A stretch of 64,000 bases of DNA from Anabaena lutea FACHB-196 (GCF_014698305.1 NZ_JACJST010000003.1:186001-250000); one strand, 5' to 3'. Shown: positions 44,821 to 53,705, counted from the stretch's first letter. Notes: generated by a model from the letters alone, not told the origin. Numbers and translations: made by a program.

Positions 44821-45192
44821 ATGGCAATCAACACAGAAAAACTGAGCATGATTTTACAGCACTTTGTAACTGCAACTACTGACGTTCAAGGAGCAGCACT
44901 TGTTACTCCCGATGGTCTACCTTTGAGCGCAAGTCTACCAGGTGGGATGGATGAAGAACGTGTTTCAGCAATGTCAGCATCTATGCTGTCCCTAGGTGAA
45001 CGGATTGGGGTTGAGTTAGCTAGGGGAAACGTAGACCGAATCTTTGTAGAAGGTAACAAAGGCTTTGGTATCTTGACAGGTTGTGGTGAAGATGCGGTAT
45101 TGCTGGTATTGGCTAGTGAAACTGCAAAACAGGGATTACTCATGCTAGAAATCAAACGAGTTCTTGCAGAACTAAAATTAGTTTTAAGCTAA
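44821..45192 (+). CDS. Roadblock/LC7-domain protein (MglB-like)
   Basis: The 123-residue protein is a single Roadblock/LC7 domain: LQHFVTATTDVQGAALVTPDGLPLSASLPGGMDEERVSAMSASMLSLGERI, then FGILTGCGEDAVLLVLAS and a final helix. Such proteins form dimers that act as GTPase-activating or scaffolding partners of small Ras-like GTPases (MglB with MglA; the conservon B-D pair in actinobacteria). The gene has AGGAG 11 bp before its ATG and lies 166 bp before a small GTPase gene, which strongly suggests they work together. Confidence 0.92.
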   Translation: MAINTEKLSMILQHFVTATTDVQGAALVTPDGLPLSASLPGGMDEERVSAMSASMLSLGERIGVELARGNVDRIFVEGNKGFGILTGCGEDAVLLVLASETAKQGLLMLEIKRVLAELKLVLS

Positions 45193-45358
45193 ATTATCCA
45201 TACTAAAGCCAACTCAATACAAGTTCCCTTGTAGAGAAAATATAGGTTAAGCGAGGGAACTTTCTACCCAATACTAAACAACTATCAAAACCATTAAGGA
45301 GTTTGTTTAAACTAGTGAATAATCACTCATTATTTGTTTATTTATGGAGTAAATAAAC

Positions 45359-45898
45359 ATGGAGATTATGCGCTTAATTGTCACGGGAACAGTAGGATCT
45401 GGTAAATCCACTTTTATCCGTTCTGTTAGTGAAATTGAGGTCGTAGATACAGATACCCGTGCAACTGATGAAACAGCATTGCTGAAACAAAGAACCACCG
45501 TGGCTTTTGATTTTGGTCGGCTGCAATTTGGCCCTGATATGGCACTGCACCTTTATGGAACACCTGGTCAATCTCGCTTTGATTTCATGTGGGATATTTT
45601 GATCCGCAAAGCTCACGCTTATATTTTATTGATAGCAGCACATCGAGCTAGAGAATTCCGTCAGGCGCGTAAAATTCTCAACTTTATGCAGGAACGCGCT
45701 CAGATTCCGATGATCATTGGTCTAACACATACCGATTGTCCAGGAGCCTGGTCTGAAGAAGATGTATATCTTGCCATTGGATACGTTAATGAAGCCGAAA
45801 GACCTCCTATGATTAGAGTCAATCCCAACGAAGGAGACTCTGTAGCAGAGGCAGTCATTGCCCTAGTACAGTATTTGATGGAAAGTTGTGCAGTGTAA
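45359..45898 (+). CDS. Small Ras-like GTPase (Roadblock partner)
   Basis: The 179-residue protein has G1 LIVTGTVGSGKSTFIRSV, a switch region with RTTVAFDFGRLQF, and G3 HLYGTPGQSRFDFMW (GTPGQ replaces DxxGQ). The G4 position reads GLTHTDCPGAW, so the usual (N/T)KxD is replaced by THTD. These substitutions are typical of the prokaryotic Roadblock-linked GTPase group rather than of MglA itself. GGAG lies nine bases before the ATG. It probably switches between GDP and GTP states at a membrane or pole in response to the Roadblock partner. Confidence 0.92.
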   Translation: MEIMRLIVTGTVGSGKSTFIRSVSEIEVVDTDTRATDETALLKQRTTVAFDFGRLQFGPDMALHLYGTPGQSRFDFMWDILIRKAHAYILLIAAHRAREFRQARKILNFMQERAQIPMIIGLTHTDCPGAWSEEDVYLAIGYVNEAERPPMIRVNPNEGDSVAEAVIALVQYLMESCAV

Positions 45899-45969
45899 TC
45901 TATCTCATCAATCCTAGTTAATTTAGGAATATTCTCTAAATTAAATAAGAATTTTTTGAGGTTGAATTT

Positions 45970-45987
45970 CAGAATATTTTTATTCTG
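45970..45987 (+). promoter_or_regulatory. AT-rich hairpin upstream of the DUF4388 gene
   Basis: CAGAATA and TATTCTG form a perfect 7-bp stem with a TTTT loop, 42 bp before the start codon. It may modulate read-through or mRNA stability; no T-tract of terminator quality follows. Confidence 0.35.
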
Positions 45988-46015
45988 ATTTGTTTAATAT
46001 TTAGATCCTTTGATA

Positions 46016-46022
46016 AAGGAGG
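46016..46022 (+). promoter_or_regulatory. Perfect Shine-Dalgarno AAGGAGG
   Basis: A full-length AAGGAGG lies six bases before the ATG at 46029. It is the strongest ribosome binding site in the window, suggesting high translation of the DUF4388 protein. Confidence 0.8.
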
Positions 46023-46028
46023 TAAATT

Positions 46029-46946
46029 ATGACTATTACTGGTAACTTTACCGATTTTTCCTTGCCAGAACTACTTCAGTTTTTAGACCAAGGAAAAAAA
46101 ACAGGACTACTTTTTATTGAGTTTTTGCCTGAAGGGGATGAAAATCGGAAAAAACAAGTTTATTATATGTGGCTGCATCAAGGTCGTATAGTCACCGCAG
46201 CTGATCGCTTAGACCAACAAGGCTTAACATCAATGATTGCCCAAAGAGGGTGGATAAGTGAGCGAGTAATCTCTAGAGTCACTCAAATTTCTTCTTGTTT
46301 TATCAACTCACCATTAGGGCTATGCTTAAAATCCCAAGGACTGGTACAACCAGAACAATTGAAACTGCTATTTAATAGCCAAGTGCTACGTCCAGTATGT
46401 TCTTTATTCCAAGTCAAAGATGCTCTGTTTAGATTTGAGCCAACATCATCATTGCCTTTGGGGGAAATGACTGGTTTGAGTATGTCTGCAACTGAGGTGA
46501 TATTAATTGGACTCCGTGCGCTGCGAGATTGGACGGCTTTAGAAGAAAAGCTCCCAGATCCAACTTCCGGTTTGTCAGGGTTTATGGTGAAACAGCCCAG
46601 AATGCAGTTAAATGCTCAAGAATGGCAAGTGTGGGAATTTGTCAACGGACAGGTTTCTCTACAGCACATTGCCAATCAACTGAGAATACCCATAGCAACT
46701 GTGCAGCAAATTGCTTTCCGACTGATTGTAGTTGGTTTAGCAGAAGAGTATTTTATGGTTGCTGCTACACCCACATTCACTGTAGAAGAGCCTATTTCTA
46801 CTTCTACTCCCACCATCACTTTTGCAGAACCAGTGCAGGAACTTGTACCAGCAACTAAACCTATAGAAAAGCCAGCAGAAAAGCCACCTGTTAGTCAATC
46901 ATTTCTGCAAAATTTAGTTGGTTTTCTACGCAGTAAAAAATCATAA
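46029..46946 (+). CDS. DUF4388 (PATAN) domain protein
   Basis: The 305-residue protein opens with a DUF4388/PATAN-type domain (MTITGNFTDFSLPELLQFLDQGKKTGLLFIE… YMWLHQGRIVTAAD). A second helical region follows. The winged-helix-like stretch AQEWQVWEFVNGQVSLQHIANQLRIPIATVQQIAFRLIVVGLAEEY is at about 197-240, and a Pro/Thr/Glu-rich linker leads to the end. PATAN domains occur in cyanobacterial response regulators that govern phototaxis and pili and in MglA-type pathways. No receiver domain is present. It probably is the output or scaffold of the adjacent Roadblock-GTPase pair. Confidence 0.88.
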   Translation: MTITGNFTDFSLPELLQFLDQGKKTGLLFIEFLPEGDENRKKQVYYMWLHQGRIVTAADRLDQQGLTSMIAQRGWISERVISRVTQISSCFINSPLGLCLKSQGLVQPEQLKLLFNSQVLRPVCSLFQVKDALFRFEPTSSLPLGEMTGLSMSATEVILIGLRALRDWTALEEKLPDPTSGLSGFMVKQPRMQLNAQEWQVWEFVNGQVSLQHIANQLRIPIATVQQIAFRLIVVGLAEEYFMVAATPTFTVEEPISTSTPTITFAEPVQELVPATKPIEKPAEKPPVSQSFLQNLVGFLRSKKS

Positions 46947-47143
46947 CTTAAAAGGCAATTTTTGTATCTTCATCTTAGGCAAAAGTTAATAATACAAGTT
47001 GCATATTTTTGGAACTCTGAGCAAAGAGCATAATCTTGCACTATACTCTTTTACAGAGCATATAAAAGACTTAATTAAGCAAACAGTAAACAGTAATAAC
47101 TGATAACTGAATCAACTACATTTATCTTGTGAAAGGATTAACT

Positions 47144-47698
47144 ATGGCTATTGAACCTACCGTTTTTATGGCAACAATGGAAAAAAGAATTGGTTTAACT
47201 CCCGAAGATAAAACCATTCTTAAATCCAGTGCAGATTGGGGAAAAGATATTGCTTCAACAATGGCTGATCACTTCTATGCTTATCTAGGACGTGATGAAG
47301 AAATGAATGCCATTTTAAATAAAAGTGAGGGACGAATTCATCGCCTACATGAAACATTTATTCAATGGTTTCATCAAATGTTTACAGGAATGGATGATTG
47401 GGGTAAAGACTATGCCGATTGTCGTTGGCATATTGGGCTTGTTCATGTGAAAATTGGAATTGCCCCTCAGCACGTAGTTCCAGCTATGGCAGTTGTCGTC
47501 CATGAAGTTGGTAAAAAGCTCAGACTTGATGGCAAGTCTGAGGAATTGCAATACGCATTGGGCAGAATTTGTATGATTGATTTAGCTTTTATTGAGCAGG
47601 CTTATGTAGAAGTTTCTTCCTCTGCTGTACTCAGAGAAACTGGTTGGTCAGAAGCTTTATTCAAACGTCTCATTGCTACTGGTGCATCTAGTATGTAA
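47144..47698 (+). CDS. Protoglobin-type haem sensor domain protein
   Basis: The start is the ATG at 47144, with AAAGGA seven bases upstream (a GTG at 47129 is less likely). The 184-residue protein is a single globin-coupled-sensor-type globin: an N-terminal pre-helix, GRIHRLHETFIQWFHQMFTG, and the proximal-His region RWHIGLVHVKIGIAPQHVV, with His101 as likely haem ligand. There is no attached output domain. Stand-alone protoglobins bind O2, NO or CO. Its position at the end of the V4R/Roadblock/GTPase/DUF4388 run suggests gas or redox input to that pathway. A hairpin terminator follows. Confidence 0.88.
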   Translation: MAIEPTVFMATMEKRIGLTPEDKTILKSSADWGKDIASTMADHFYAYLGRDEEMNAILNKSEGRIHRLHETFIQWFHQMFTGMDDWGKDYADCRWHIGLVHVKIGIAPQHVVPAMAVVVHEVGKKLRLDGKSEELQYALGRICMIDLAFIEQAYVEVSSSAVLRETGWSEALFKRLIATGASSM

Positions 47699-47770
47699 GC
47701 GCAAGCATTCAACATTCATCACTAAAACAGTGCTGAGTTCTGAAAACTTGTTGCATTTAGCAATATACAC

Positions 47771-47801
47771 AAGCCCTGGATATCTAACAGGGCTTTATTT
47801 T
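47771..47801 (+). terminator. Rho-independent terminator after the globin gene
   Basis: AAGCCCTG (47771-47778) pairs with CAGGGCTT (47788-47795) around GATATCTAA, followed by TATTTTA. It lies between the globin stop and the opposing deaminase stop. Confidence 0.8.
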
Positions 47802-48225
47802 ATGCAAATAATTGTAGACATTCATTCTTTAAAATCCCTTTTGTTACCTTTATTTTTCTAAATGATTTAGCGATTACTTCTTCGCAAGATATATTCACCT
47901 GAGCTTGATTAATCGAAATTAAATCTTGAATTGAAGCACCATAGATAATTTCTGATATTCCAGTCCATACACAAGCAGTAGCACACATTGGACAAGGTTC
48001 ACCAGTCGTATATATAGAATAACCCTCTAAAGAAGGGTTTTTTAGTTGAGTTGTTAAATTACGAATGACATTGACTTCTGCATGGGCAGATGGATCACTG
48101 TCTCTATTTACGGTATTATACGCTGCTGCAACTACTTCATTATCTTTAACTATCACCGCACCATAAAGGGCATCTCCTTTTTTTGCTGCTTCTAGCGCTA
48201 GACGCATAAAATATTCTTGGTTCAT
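47800..48225 (-). CDS. Nucleoside/base deaminase (CDA fold, guanine deaminase-like)
   Basis: The 141-residue protein has both zinc motifs of the cytidine-deaminase fold: HAEVNVIRN and GEPCPMCATACVWTGI. It opens with QEYFMRLALEAAKKGDALYGAVIVKDNEVV, typical of the small guanine-deaminase/tRNA-deaminase-like group. It deaminates a purine or pyrimidine base or nucleoside in the cytosol; the exact substrate is uncertain. It converges with the globin gene and is divergent from the ion channel gene. Confidence 0.9.
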   Translation of the reverse strand: MNQEYFMRLALEAAKKGDALYGAVIVKDNEVVAAAYNTVNRDSDPSAHAEVNVIRNLTTQLKNPSLEGYSIYTTGEPCPMCATACVWTGISEIIYGASIQDLISINQAQVNISCEEVIAKSFRKIKVTKGILKNECLQLFA

Positions 48226-48314
48226 CTTTACAGGAGAGTTTAACAGAATAACCTCCTACAATAGCGCATTTTTGCTGTTATTGCTGTGAAGTAGTTCATT
48301 TATTTTGGTTATAT

Positions 48315-49118
48315 ATGTTACTAAATCGAGAAAAAATTGAATTTTACTTAACAGACCTAGAAACACCAATTGGTAAAGCAATTAATTTAACCATTGCGAC
48401 GCTAGTTTTATTATCATCAGGAATTTTTGTGGCGGAAACTTATAATATCTCTGATGATGCTCACCTAGAGCTAAAAGCATTAGATACTTGCATATTAATA
48501 ATTTTCGCTGTCGAATATTTACTGCGTTTATGGAGTGCAGAAGACAAAATCAAGTATATTTTTAGTTTTTATTCAATTATTGACTTAATGGCGATATTAC
48601 CATCTTTTATTGGTTTAGTGGATATCAGTTTTATCCGCTTATTACGGTGGTTCAGAATTTTGCGATTAATCAGGTTTATAGACAAAAAAATCTTATTTGG
48701 TAGTATTAGCAGCGAAGATGGTGTAATTTTTGCGCGGATATTATTTACTTTATTTGCAATTATTTTTGTTTATTCTGGCTTAATTTATCAAGTTGAGCAT
48801 CCAGTTAATCAGCAAAACTTTGGCACTTTTTTAGATGCATTTTATTTTTCAGTTGTGACGATGACAACTGTAGGCTTTGGTGATGTCATACCAGTTTCTG
48901 AATTAGGTCGTTTACTCACGGTTTTGATGATTCTAACAGGAGTAGCGCTGATTCCTTGGCAAGTGGGAGATTTAATTAAGCGATTAGTCAAGACTGCCAA
49001 TCAGGTAGAAACAATTTGTTCAGGTTGCAGTTTAGCTTTTCATGATGCAGATGCTGTGTTTTGTAAAAGGTGCGGAACTAAGTTACAAAAAGATGACTAC
49101 TTTCAAAATAATTCGTAA
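48315..49118 (+). CDS. Voltage-gated-type potassium channel with C-terminal zinc ribbon
   Basis: The 267-residue protein has six membrane segments, an Arg-rich S4-like helix (SFIRLLRWFRILRLIRFID) and the selectivity filter TMTTVGFGD, which indicates K+ selectivity. After the last helix comes a four-Cys zinc-ribbon (CSGCSLAFHDADAVFCKRCGTKL). It resides in the plasma or thylakoid membrane. The zinc-ribbon on a channel is unusual and might sense redox state or bind a partner. The last codons lie within an AATTCGTAAT repeat. Confidence 0.92.
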   Translation: MLLNREKIEFYLTDLETPIGKAINLTIATLVLLSSGIFVAETYNISDDAHLELKALDTCILIIFAVEYLLRLWSAEDKIKYIFSFYSIIDLMAILPSFIGLVDISFIRLLRWFRILRLIRFIDKKILFGSISSEDGVIFARILFTLFAIIFVYSGLIYQVEHPVNQQNFGTFLDAFYFSVVTMTTVGFGDVIPVSELGRLLTVLMILTGVALIPWQVGDLIKRLVKTANQVETICSGCSLAFHDADAVFCKRCGTKLQKDDYFQNNS

Positions 49119-49700
49119 TAATACCTCTGGTCCTGTTAGGGATACGTAATTCGTAATTACAGCAGATTGCAGATCAATGAGGTACAGAATCTAAATTGAA
49201 ACTTAGACACCAAGCCAGTTTTACTCCTGACTCCTGAACCGGAGGTCTGCGAAGCGTCTCCTGACTCCTGAATTCTGACTCCTGAATTCTGCTGTAAGTT
49301 CTGCAACTAGGAAAAAAAATTCTATTTTTCCTCTGCTTGCTTTACCTCAAGAGCGCTCCCTGCCTTCACCCGTCATTTTTGGGTTGATAGACTACTATGG
49401 CTGTGCTGGAAAAACTCATAATTTATTGCTATATATTTTCAGTAATTTTGGTAGAGTAACAGAAATAATCTACAAATGTCAATCATTAAATTTGAGCTTT
49501 TGCATTTACGAGTTTTAGCTAAATTTCTTGCTAGACAATCATTACAGCGATTCTGACCCCAGCGCAGACTGTATACTTCCCCTAAAAGGTATCAAAAGAT
49601 TGACAGATATTCTCATTTGCTCTAATTTAAATTGAGAACTTATATCAGCTATCTTGCTGAACTAGTCAGTAAATTTAACCGAAAGGCTTGAAAATCGGAC
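49119..49700. other. Intergenic region with a MITE-like element, upstream of the iron-import operon
   Basis: This 582-bp gap starts with AATTCGT repeats, then the element at 49157-49297. The remaining 400 bp are AT-rich and must hold the promoter of the ExbB operon. I looked for a Fur box and saw only a TTCTCA…TGAGAA inverted repeat around 49610-49640 with the inner palindrome AATTTAAATT, too weak to call. Confidence 0.6.
49157..49297 (-). mobile_element. MITE-like element with TTACAGCAGA termini, copy B (inverted)
   Basis: Same 10-bp terminal repeats as 21253-21395 and about 70 bp of closely matching interior in reverse orientation. The other side is filled with CTGACTCCTGAATT tandem units. 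Confidence 0.75.
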
Positions 49701-50354
49701 ATGGATATTAAAAATCTGTTTATCGCAGGTGGTGTTGTAATGTGGCCCCTGCTGGGCTCTTCTGTGTTGGCGGTAGGGTTAATTATCGAACGGATCAAAT
49801 TTTGGGTAAAAATCAGTACCCGTCAGCAACAGGTAGTCAGAAATGTATTGAGTCTGTATCGTCAGGATAATGTGGTAAGTACAATTGATACATTGAGAAA
49901 GAATGCAGATTTACCTATTGCGCGGATATTTTTGACGGCTTTAGAGTTAGAAGAACCAAATCCAGAAGAATTTCGCTTGGCTTTAGAAAGTGAAGCACAA
50001 GCAGAAATACCTTTGTTCAAAAGGTTTAATACGATTTTTGATACTATTATTGCACTCGCACCCTTGTTAGGATTACTGGGTACTGTATTGGGGTTAATTA
50101 CTTCTTTTGCTTCACTCAATCTTGGTGATGTTGGGGGAACAAAAACTGCGGGGGTAACTAGCGGTATTAGTGAAGCCTTAGTTTCTACAGCCACTGGATT
50201 AATTGTGGCAATTTTTACCCTTGTTTTTGCTAATACCTTCCGGGGATTTTATCAACGGCAAATGGCTTTGATTCAAGAATATGGTGGACAGTTAGAACTA
50301 CTATACCGTCGTCGCTACGAAAGAGGAGAAAAAGCATATGCGTCTACAAGATGA
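49701..50354 (+). CDS. ExbB/TolQ-family proton channel protein
   Basis: The 217-residue protein has three membrane helices in the MotA/TolQ/ExbB layout. The conserved segments are ALAPLLGLLGTVLGLITSFASLN and TKTAGVTSGISEALVSTATGLIVAIFTL, with the pore Thr and Pro residues. With ExbD it converts proton flow into energy for TonB-dependent outer-membrane import. It overlaps the ExbD gene by 17 bp. No TonB gene is in the window. Confidence 0.93.
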   Translation: MDIKNLFIAGGVVMWPLLGSSVLAVGLIIERIKFWVKISTRQQQVVRNVLSLYRQDNVVSTIDTLRKNADLPIARIFLTALELEEPNPEEFRLALESEAQAEIPLFKRFNTIFDTIIALAPLLGLLGTVLGLITSFASLNLGDVGGTKTAGVTSGISEALVSTATGLIVAIFTLVFANTFRGFYQRQMALIQEYGGQLELLYRRRYERGEKAYASTR

Positions 50355-50736
50355 ACCGGAAATACCAGCACAGATTAACATTGTGCCGATGATTGATGTT
50401 ATCTTTGCAATTTTGACATTTTTCATCATGTCAACATTGTATTTAACTCGTTCCGAGGGTTTACCAGTTAATTTACCTCAAGCTGCTACGGGAAAAACAG
50501 ATCGCCCCGCACAGGTGACGGTGACAATTAATAATAATGGAGAGATATTTTTGAACAAAAAAGCAATTAGTTTAGAACAATTAGAAATAGGAGTGAGAGA
50601 AAAGTTAGAACCGCAAACACAGTTGATGGTGATACTAAATGCAGATGAAGCTGTTAATCACGGACAAGTCGTAGCGGTGATGGATAAAGTGCGACAGGTA
50701 GAAGGAGTGAAATTAGGTATAGCCACACGCAAATAG
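50338..50736 (+). CDS. ExbD/TolR-family protein
   Basis: The 132-residue protein has one N-terminal helix with the essential Asp in IVPMIDVIFAILTFFIM. A periplasmic domain with VTVTINNNGEIFLNKKAIS and the final GVKLGIAT follows, all typical of ExbD. It is translated from within the end of the ExbB gene, and only 21 bp separate it from the first permease gene. This places energisation and ABC transport in one operon. Confidence 0.94.
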   Translation: MRLQDEPEIPAQINIVPMIDVIFAILTFFIMSTLYLTRSEGLPVNLPQAATGKTDRPAQVTVTINNNGEIFLNKKAISLEQLEIGVREKLEPQTQLMVILNADEAVNHGQVVAVMDKVRQVEGVKLGIATRK

Positions 50737-50757
50737 TCAAGGAGTCAGGAGTTTAGG

Positions 50758-51759
50758 ATGTTGATTAATTCTGCGGCTAAACCTGTATTTAGCTTAGTTG
50801 TGTGTTTGATGCTGCTGCTAGTTTGTTTAGTATCTAGTGTCACATTGGGAGCAGCGGATATACCAATAGATCAGATTTTGACATCCTTTGTCAGCTTTGA
50901 TGGTTCATATCAACACTTGGTTATTCAAACAGTCAGATTACCGCGATCGCTTATTGCCATTCTCGTCGGTGCATCCCTAGCAGTTTCCGGGGCATTGATG
51001 CAAGGTTTAACACGCAACCCTTTAGCAGATCCAGGTATTTTAGGCATTGAATCCGGCGCAGCACTCACCGTAGTTGTGACAATTTTTGTGTTTGGTACTT
51101 CATCAGTTACTACTTTGACAATTGCGGCTTTTTTGGGTGCGGGAATCACAGCAACTTTAGTCTACTTCTTGGGTTCACTGGGAAAGGGAGGAGCAACACC
51201 GCTTAATCTTACAGTAGCAGGAGCAGCCCTGACAGCTTTAATTTCTTCCCTGACTACTGCTATTTTAATCATTAGTCAACGCACATTAGAAGAAATTAGA
51301 TTTTGGTTAGCCGGTTCATTAGCTGGTAGAGATGCCACTATACTCGTTTCCGCACTACCTTTTGTCACCATCGGCTTAGTAATTGCCTTGGCTTTGGGTA
51401 GACAAATTACCACCATGAGTCTGGGTGACGATGTAGCCAAAGGTTTAGGCCAAAAAACAGCCTGGATAAAAATTCTGACTGCCATCAGCGTAGTTTTACT
51501 AGCAGGAAGTTCAGTAGCCCTGGCTGGTCCCATCGGTTTTATTGGTTTAGTCGTTCCTCACGTTGTCCGATTTTTCATTAAAACCGATTATCGCTGGATT
51601 TTGCCTTATTCCGCCATTGTCGGGGCAACCTTACTTTTAGTAGCAGATATTACCGCCCGTATCATCCTCAAACCCCAGGAATTACCTGTAGGTGTGATGA
51701 CTGCACTGGTGGGCGCTCCCTTTTTTGTCTATCTGGCTAAATCAAAGGTGAAAAAATGA
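50758..51759 (+). CDS. FecCD-family iron-siderophore ABC permease 1
   Basis: The 333-residue permease has about 9-10 helices and the FecCD/BtuC signatures RLPRSLIAILVGASLAVSGALMQGLTRNPLADPGILGIESGA, FWLAGSLAGRDA and GPIGFIGLVVPHVVRFF. It moves iron-siderophore, haem or B12 from periplasm to cytosol. Its stop codon overlaps the start of the next permease gene (ATGA at 51756-51759), so both are made together and probably form a heterodimer. Confidence 0.95.
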   Translation: MLINSAAKPVFSLVVCLMLLLVCLVSSVTLGAADIPIDQILTSFVSFDGSYQHLVIQTVRLPRSLIAILVGASLAVSGALMQGLTRNPLADPGILGIESGAALTVVVTIFVFGTSSVTTLTIAAFLGAGITATLVYFLGSLGKGGATPLNLTVAGAALTALISSLTTAILIISQRTLEEIRFWLAGSLAGRDATILVSALPFVTIGLVIALALGRQITTMSLGDDVAKGLGQKTAWIKILTAISVVLLAGSSVALAGPIGFIGLVVPHVVRFFIKTDYRWILPYSAIVGATLLLVADITARIILKPQELPVGVMTALVGAPFFVYLAKSKVKK

Positions 51760-52796
51760 AGGTTGATTGGTTGGTTATTCGTTCCTCTGCAATATCTTTT
51801 CGTATAGACCGGCGTGTACCAATAATGCTGTTATTTTTACTAGCAGTTATTGGCGTGGCAATGGTGATAAATGTGGGTAGAGGTGAATATCCTATCTCTC
51901 CCCTAGATATCATTAAAACTATATTGGGTGTAAATACGGGGAACCCTGATCATTTATTCGTTATTAATACCCTGCGTCTACCTCGTACTGTTGTGGCTTT
52001 TATGGTGGGAATGGCGCTGGCCATTTCTGGAACTATCTTCCAAGGTTTAACACGCAATCCGTTGGCTGATCCTGGTATTATTGGCATCAATTCTGGGGCA
52101 AGTCTAGCCGCAGTTACAGTTATTGTCTTATTTCCTTCTGCACCAGTTTACATCTTGCCTTTATCAGCCTTTGTTGGTGCTTTGTTAATGGCGGCTTTAA
52201 TTTATTGGTTAGCTTGGAATAATGGCAGTTCGCCGATTTTATTAATTTTAATGGGTGTGGGTTTATCTGCGATCGCTAGTGCCTTCACCAGTTTAATGAT
52301 TACCTTTGGCGAAATTAACAGCGTCAATGATGCTTTAGTATGGTTAGCTGGTAGCGTTTATGGGCGAACTTGGGAACAGGTATTTTCCTTTTTACCTTGG
52401 TTGATTATTTTTGTACCGATGGCTTTGACATTAGCCAGACATTTGAACGCTTTAAATTTAGGGGATGATGTAGCGAGAAGTTTAGGTAGTCGCGTGGAAT
52501 GGCAGCGTAGTTTACTGTTGTTGGTAGCAGTAGCTTTAGCAGGTGCATCAGTAGCGACTGCGGGAATGATCGGTTTTGTCGGTTTAATATCACCCCATTT
52601 AGGAAGACAATTAGTAGGTACAAATCATCAAGGTTTGATTCCCACTTCCGCACTGTTAGGAGGAATGATTGTTGTCGTTGCAGACTTATTAGGAAGAACT
52701 TTATTTGCACCTATTGAAATTCCCTGTGGTGTGGTTACTGCTGCTGTGGGCGCTCCTTATTTTCTGTATTTGTTAATTCGTAATCGGAAAAAATAG
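51756..52796 (+). CDS. FecCD-family iron-siderophore ABC permease 2
   Basis: The 346-residue permease repeats the same signature elements: RLPRTVVAFMVGMALAISGTIFQGLTRNPLADPGIIGINSGA, VWLAGSVYGRTWEQV and GMIGFVGLISPHLGRQLVG. It is the second half of the membrane channel. After it comes a GTGACAGG-type tandem repeat and then a heptamer array before the ATPase gene. No solute-binding protein gene is found in the operon. Confidence 0.95.
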   Translation: MKVDWLVIRSSAISFRIDRRVPIMLLFLLAVIGVAMVINVGRGEYPISPLDIIKTILGVNTGNPDHLFVINTLRLPRTVVAFMVGMALAISGTIFQGLTRNPLADPGIIGINSGASLAAVTVIVLFPSAPVYILPLSAFVGALLMAALIYWLAWNNGSSPILLILMGVGLSAIASAFTSLMITFGEINSVNDALVWLAGSVYGRTWEQVFSFLPWLIIFVPMALTLARHLNALNLGDDVARSLGSRVEWQRSLLLLVAVALAGASVATAGMIGFVGLISPHLGRQLVGTNHQGLIPTSALLGGMIVVVADLLGRTLFAPIEIPCGVVTAAVGAPYFLYLLIRNRKK

Positions 52797-52860
52797 GTGA
52801 CAGGAAGTGACAGGTGACAGTTAAGAGAGCATAGAAAATAGCGAATAGATTATTATTTAT

Positions 52861-52895
52861 TACCAATTACCAATTACCAATTACCAATTACCAAT
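52861..52895. repeat. Heptamer array (TACCAAT)5 just upstream of a start codon
   Basis: Five perfect TACCAAT copies plus a variant TACCTAT end two bases before the ATG at 52904 of the ATPase gene, in the place of a ribosome binding site. Confidence 0.9.
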
Positions 52896-52903
52896 TACCT
52901 ATT

Positions 52904-53701
52904 ATGAAAGGATTATCAACAAAAGGTCTGTCTTTAGCTTATGATGGTGCGACCATTATCTGGGATCTAAATTTAGCGATTCCTGCTGGAAAAATTAGTG
53001 CTTTAGTTGGTGCAAACGGTTGTGGAAAATCTACTTTATTAAGAGGTTTGGCGAGATTGCTTAAACCTCGTGGTGGTGCTGTATATCTTGATGGAGAATC
53101 TATTTTTCAACTTTCCACAAAAGAAGTCGCCCAACAATTGGGAATTTTACCTCAAAGTCCAGTCGCACCGGAAGGTTTAACAGTCAAAGATTTAGTAGCC
53201 CAAGGACGTTATCCTTATCAAAGTTGGTTGCAGCAGTGGTCAGAGAAAGATGAAAAAATTGTTCAACAGGCATTAGAAATTACGGATTTACTCAAGTTAT
53301 CTGAACGGGCATTAGATACTTTATCAGGTGGACAAAGACAACGTGCTTGGATTGCTATGGCATTAGCTCAAGATACGGATATTTTACTATTAGATGAACC
53401 GACTACTTTTTTAGATTTAGCACATCAGATAGAAGTTTTAGATTTGTTATATGACTTGAACAAATTTCAAGACAGAACTATTGTGATGGTGTTGCATGAT
53501 TTAAATCAAGCCTGTCGTTATGCTGATTATTTAGTAGCAGTTAAAGAAGGCAGAATTTTTACTGCCGGAGAACCAAAACAGGTGATGAATGAGGAAATGG
53601 TAAAAGAGGTGTTTGGTTTAGATTGTCGTGTTGTTGCTGACCCGGTTGTGGGTACTCCCATGTGTGTGCCAATAGGACGTAAGGGTAAAGGAATTAACTA
53701 G
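52904..53701 (+). CDS. FecE/FhuC-type ABC ATPase of the iron-siderophore importer
   Basis: The 265-residue ATPase has Walker [18 protein letters not shown]-loop ILPQSP, signature [17 protein letters not shown], Walker [13 protein letters not shown] and His switch [13 protein letters not shown]. These are the features of FecE/FhuC/BtuD-like ATPases that pair with FecCD permeases. The start codon lies directly after a heptamer array and has no ribosome binding site of its own. Four bases separate its stop from the acylase gene. Confidence 0.95.
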   Translation: MKGLSTKGLSLAYDGATIIWDLNLAIPAGKISALVGANGCGKSTLLRGLARLLKPRGGAVYLDGESIFQLSTKEVAQQLGILPQSPVAPEGLTVKDLVAQGRYPYQSWLQQWSEKDEKIVQQALEITDLLKLSERALDTLSGGQRQRAWIAMALAQDTDILLLDEPTTFLDLAHQIEVLDLLYDLNKFQDRTIVMVLHDLNQACRYADYLVAVKEGRIFTAGEPKQVMNEEMVKEVFGLDCRVVADPVVGTPMCVPIGRKGKGIN

Positions 53702-53705
53702 AAGA

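Noticed and set aside
49600-49650. Possible Fur box upstream of the iron operon
   Set aside because: The inverted repeat (TTCTCA…TGAGAA with inner AATTTAAATT) does not fit the GATAATGATAATCATTATC consensus well enough to call.
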